A stretch of DNA of 64,000 nucleotides, from NCBI GenBank assembly GCA_964575425.1, contig CAZNRD010000010.1, forward strand, positions 33,140 through 97,139, given 5' to 3'. The position numbers were made by a program, and so were the translations under genes. Of this stretch, positions 60,983 to 64,000 are shown piece by piece. The notes under the pieces were generated by a model. The model had not been told where the DNA came from and made no database searches. It was given only the letters and a program-made list of their open reading frames with translations. Position 1 is the first letter of the stretch; every line of letters begins with the position of its first letter. The stretch comes from DATEAV01 sp964575425 (GTDB lineage: Bacteria > Chloroflexota > Anaerolineae > Anaerolineales > E44-bin32).

Positions 60983-61642
60983 ATGGCCACAGGCACACTT
61001 ACGGAACGCCAGCGGAGGATGCTGGAGTTCATCCAGAGGTTCACGGAGGACAACGGCTATCCGCCCTCCATTCGCGACATCGGCAATGCCGTTGGCATCA
61101 CTTCGACCTCGGTAGTCAACTACAACCTCAACCGCCTGGTGGAGGAAGGCTACCTGGGGCGGGACCAGAACGTCTCCCGCGGCATTCGCCTCACCGAGAA
61201 GATCGGCAAGATGGCCGAGCGTCTGGCGGACGTGGTCCGCGTCCCTCTGGTGGGCCGCATCTTCGCCTCGGAGCCCATCCCGCTGCCGGGCACGGATTCG
61301 CCCATCTTTGGCGCCGACGAGGCCATCGAGCTGACGCGGGGCCTGTTGAGTTCTCCCGAGGGGCTTTTTGCCCTGCAGGTGCAGGGCGACTCGATGATCG
61401 ATGCCATGGTTGGCGACGGCGACATCGTCGTCATGAAACGTGAGACGAACTGGCGCAACGGCGACATGGTGGCCGTGTGGCTGAAAGACAAAGAGGCCAC
61501 CACCCTCAAGCACATCTACCGCGAGGGCAAGAAGGTCCGCCTGCAGCCTGCCAACCCGACGATGGCGCCGATCATCGTCGACAATCCCGAGAATCTCGAG
61601 GTGCAGGGGAAGGTGATGCTGGTGGTGCGACAGCTCGCCTGA
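60983..61642 (+). CDS. lexA: LexA repressor
   Basis: 219 residues from ATG 60983 with CAGGAGG upstream; the frame opens earlier but noncoding. The winged-helix domain (RQRRMLEFIQRFTEDNGYPP, then IRDIGNAVGITSTSVVNYNL) is followed by the serine protease domain. The Ala-Ser-type cleavage region shows FASEPIPLP, and catalytic Ser and Lys lie in QGDSMIDA and VVMKRE. LexA represses DNA-repair genes and self-cleaves when RecA is activated. The box in its promoter indicates autoregulation. Confidence 0.93.
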   Translation: MATGTLTERQRRMLEFIQRFTEDNGYPPSIRDIGNAVGITSTSVVNYNLNRLVEEGYLGRDQNVSRGIRLTEKIGKMAERLADVVRVPLVGRIFASEPIPLPGTDSPIFGADEAIELTRGLLSSPEGLFALQVQGDSMIDAMVGDGDIVVMKRETNWRNGDMVAVWLKDKEATTLKHIYREGKKVRLQPANPTMAPIIVDNPENLEVQGKVMLVVRQLA

Positions 61643-61754
61643 GCGGGAGCAATGGTTGCAACCACCGCGCTGCAAGGGGGCCAACTGCCCGGTCTTGGGG
61701 AAGTCCTTGCTGATCGGGACAGCATTGGATGTATACTCTCGCCAGAGTCGCGCC

Positions 61755-62626
61755 ATGAAGTTGATTCGAGAGCCCAAATCAGGTCTTGGGCTGAGGCCAA
61801 CGGAGTCGACTGTCTACCAAGGGGACACGGAGAGTCTGTTGCCCCAACTCCCCGATGCGTTGTTCCGCTGCGTGGTTACCTCTCCCCCTACTGGGGACTG
61901 AGAGACTATGGGGTTGATGGGCAAATTGGTGCGGAAGATGATCCTGATGAGTACATCCTCAGACTCGGCCGGATATTCGACGAGGTCCGTCGCGTGCTTC
62001 GCGACGATGGCAGTCTCTGGCTGAACATCGGGGACACATTCACCAGCGGGAACCGGGGTTACCGGGCGCCCGACAAGAAGAACCCCATCCGTGCCATGAC
62101 ATATCGGCCGAGGACTCCTAAGGGCCTCAAGCCGAAGGATCTGGTGGGCATCCCATGGCGCTTGGCCTTCGAGCTCCAACGATCCGGCTGGTATCTGAGA
62201 GCCGACATAATCTGGGAGAAGTCGAATGCCATGCCAGAGAGTGTGAAGGACAGGCCCACGCGGTCGCACGAGTACCTGTTCCTCTTTTCGAAGTCGGTGC
62301 GCTACTACTACAACGCAACCTCGATTGTTGAGGCAAACGGAAGGAATAGGAGAACCGTCTGGTCTATCCCCACCGAGCCATTCCCAGAGGCCCACTTTGC
62401 AACGTTCCCCCCAGCTCTCGTCGAACCGTGTATCCTTGCGGGGTCTGAGCCAGGCGATTGGGTCCTCGACCCTTTCTTCGGCTCAGGAACAGTGGGTTTG
62501 GTGTGCGAACAGCACTACCGTAACTATGTCGGTGTCGAGATTAACTCCACCTATGTTCAGATTGCGCTTCGGAGGATCAGGAAAGCTCAACGATCGTACC
62601 TTTCGATGCAGAAGGGTCCCTCGTAG
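61755..62626 (+). pseudogene. Site-specific DNA methyltransferase, frameshifted at its catalytic motif
   Basis: From ATG 61755 the first frame encodes TVYQGDTESLLPQLPD and VVTSPP, then stops at TGA 61899-61901. The second frame continues at once with SPYWGLRDYG and runs to 62626. It includes IWEKSNAMPESVKDRPTRSH, EYLFLFSKS and the AdoMet motif DPFFGSGTVGLV. TSPPYWGL is the catalytic motif IV; here the run TCTCCCCCTACTGG has one C too few. The order (IV before I) is beta-class. A TATACT at 61732-61737 may be its -10. It is a pseudogene, a phase variant, or a sequencing error. Confidence 0.8.
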
Positions 62627-62723
62627 TGGCGATCATCAAGGCTCCAAGCCCTGATCGGTGCTGACCCCAGAATCTTGGACACTCCAGTCGTGTGGATTTG
62701 ACGTCTTCGGGAGCTGAGGTAGG

Positions 62724-63647
62724 CTACGGCCATGGCCGCAGAGTCGCGATGTAAGTCGCGGGTGCTCGATAGCCAATCGACGAATGCCTTCGCTCGCAGT
62801 TGTAGTAGCCCATCCTTGCCGCGACAACGGCTTCGAGTTGGTCGAGTGTCTCCGCATCGAGAAACAGCGATCGGTTTTCGGTCTCCCTGGCACCGCCCGC
62901 CAGGGCAGGTGTGAAACGACTGTTGAAGCCCTCCATCTCGGGATTGTCGCGGGCGCCGTTGAGGGCGTAGGACACGCGCACATGGTCTTGCAGCAGCAGG
63001 CGCGCCGTCCAACCATAGCCCGTGAAGACCGGATCCTGGTCGTGGTGAACGATCACTCCGGGCAAGGACACGCCGTGGCGCCTCAGCGACTGGCTGGCCC
63101 GCTCCCAGGCGGCCAGCGCCAGCTGGCTGACGGCACGTTCGCCCACGGCCCAGCCAAGGACCAGCTTGGTCGCATGGTCGACGATTGGGATGAGCTGCGC
63201 TTTCCGGCGCCCGTTGGCGTACACCAGCTCGGTGAAGTCGGCATGGGCGACCTCAAAGGGCTGGATGGCTCCCTTGCCTGCCAGCAGGTTGACCCGGTGG
63301 CCGGCGGCGGTGATTGCGCGCCGAATGCCGCTGGGCTTGGGCCGCCGGGTGCCCCGGATCAAGGGCGAATCCCACAAGCGATGCAGCCGCTGCACCACCT
63401 TGCGGTTGACCCGGTGGCCATAAGCCTCTCGCAGTTCGACCGCGGTTCGCCGGTAGCCGTACTCCGGGTGATGGCGGGCGATCGCCTCCAAGGGTCCGCG
63501 CAAGTGGCGGTACTTCTCGCTGTAGCTCGCTCGGCGCTGGTGGTAGTGCCATGTCGAGCGCGGCAGCTCCAGGGTGGCCAGAACGGGGCCCAGCCCGTGG
63601 CCGGCAGTGACCTTGCCGGCCAGTGCCACTTTCTGCTCGGTGCTCAT
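62724..63647 (-). CDS. IS3-family transposase OrfB (DDE integrase core)
   Basis: 307 residues from ATG 63645-63647. The catalytic triad is D in AHADFTELVYANG, D in VIVHHDQDPVFTG and E in NPEMEGFNSRF. HTH_21 (EYGYRRTAVELREAYGHRVN) precedes it. A -1 frameshift near CTAAAAAGC at the end of orfA would make the OrfAB fusion, the active transposase. The frame appears intact. Confidence 0.88.
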   Translation of the reverse strand: MSTEQKVALAGKVTAGHGLGPVLATLELPRSTWHYHQRRASYSEKYRHLRGPLEAIARHHPEYGYRRTAVELREAYGHRVNRKVVQRLHRLWDSPLIRGTRRPKPSGIRRAITAAGHRVNLLAGKGAIQPFEVAHADFTELVYANGRRKAQLIPIVDHATKLVLGWAVGERAVSQLALAAWERASQSLRRHGVSLPGVIVHHDQDPVFTGYGWTARLLLQDHVRVSYALNGARDNPEMEGFNSRFTPALAGGARETENRSLFLDAETLDQLEAVVAARMGYYNCERRHSSIGYRAPATYIATLRPWP

Positions 63648-63922
63648 CCGTTCCGGCCCAAGAAGCTTTTTAGCAAGGCGATCTCGACTTCCTTCTTGCC
63701 CAGCAGCTGCTCGAGCTCCGCCAGGCGCCGCTCGTACTCCTGGACGGTGTTGTCCTCGGCGAAGATCTCGGCGCCGCGCTCCAGGAACTGCTTCTTCCAC
63801 AGCCCGACGGAGTTGGCGTGGATGCCATATTGCTTGGCGATTTGGCCCGGCGTCTTCTCTCCGGAAAGGGCCTCCAGGACGACCTGGAACTTCAACTTCG
63901 CGGAATACCGCTTCCTGGCCAT
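63644..63922 (-). CDS. IS3-family transposase OrfA
   Basis: 92 residues. The helix-turn-helix is FQVVLEALSGEKTPGQIAKQ followed by YGIHANSVGLWKKQFL, and a leucine-zipper-like tail (RLAELEQLLGKKEVEIALL) follows. It overlaps orfB by ATGA. It binds the IS ends. Confidence 0.85.
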   Translation of the reverse strand: MARKRYSAKLKFQVVLEALSGEKTPGQIAKQYGIHANSVGLWKKQFLERGAEIFAEDNTVQEYERRLAELEQLLGKKEVEIALLKSFLGRNG

Positions 63923-64000
63923 GGCTCATGCCTCCTTGCCGCGCCGCCCTGGCCATAGCGTACATCACCATCCGCCGAGGTCAACTCCACAATTGCCGTC

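Larger units (their letters stand above)
62659..64000 (-). mobile_element. IS3-family insertion sequence, right end beyond the window
   Basis: The left end reads TGCTGACCCCAGAATC then TTGGACAC, which resembles IS3-family ends. A TGTGGATTTGAC motif inside the left end is mirrored, inverted, by TGTGGAGTTGAC near the right edge. OrfA and OrfB are arranged as usual with a 4-base overlap. The target-site duplication cannot be seen. Confidence 0.75.

Noticed and set aside
61899..61901. TGA in the methyltransferase as selenocysteine
   Set aside because: The protein downstream is in another frame, so it is a frameshift.
1..64000. CRISPR arrays, rRNA and tRNA genes
   Set aside because: No regular repeat-spacer pattern, rRNA stretch or tRNA cloverleaf was recognised by eye; a covariance-model scan could change this.

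Overview
The window is high-GC, gene-dense bacterial DNA with short intergenic gaps and many ATGA-type overlaps. The gene content fits an anaerobic member of the Chloroflexota (Anaerolineae-like): a MetF/MetV-HdrA-HdrBC-MvhD cluster with CooC, a RodZ protein with Thr/Pro-rich tails, a kamA gene, and a LexA whose own promoter carries a GAAC-N4-GTTC box. The phylum is an inference. No rRNA, tRNA or CRISPR array was recognised.

Layout. 1-10.2 kb: housekeeping genes (partial nadE, nitrilase-fold amidase, Lgt-like membrane protein, a GNAT-fold protein, NfeD/SPFH pair, rplI, rodZ-like, rimO, DUF1232, moaA). 10.2-18.9 kb: kamA, a SWIM-finger gene behind a possible attenuator leader, a flippase-like/FAD oxidoreductase pair, a YbaK-type deacylase, a Nudix hydrolase, an M29 aminopeptidase and a pentaheme lipoprotein. 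19.0-36.6 kb: a response regulator-sensor kinase-diguanylate cyclase set on the minus strand, apparently split by a 13.5-kb plus-strand island. The island carries a GntR regulator, an SDR, a complete oligopeptide-type ABC transporter, HyuA/HyuB, a racemase and a decayed second hyuB. Direct repeats of about 220 bp flank it.

37.7-51.2 kb is a minus-strand energy-metabolism locus. It has two HdrA proteins (1075 and 1529 aa, the larger with an inserted GltD/NfnB-like NAD(P)H module), two MvhD proteins, a small ferredoxin, MetV, MetF, an HdrC-HdrB fusion and CooC. This is the composition expected of a flavin-based bifurcating methylene-tetrahydrofolate reductase in the methyl branch of the Wood-Ljungdahl pathway. 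One MvhD gene is interrupted by an in-frame UGA exactly where its paralogue has cysteine, and a hairpin begins 16 nt downstream, so it is probably a selenoprotein.

51.4-64 kb: a PP2C phosphatase with a VWA/FHA membrane protein, a small acyl module (acyl carrier protein, AMP-dependent ligase, GNAT-fold protein paralogous to the one at 2.2 kb), guaA and xpt, a CoA-binding protein with an in-frame amber codon, lexA, a DNA methyltransferase frameshifted in its catalytic motif, and an IS3-family element running off the right edge.

The best leads are the candidate selenocysteine MvhD with its HdrA-NAD(P)H fusion partner, and the repeat-flanked hydantoinase/transport island that separates a kinase gene from its diguanylate cyclase.
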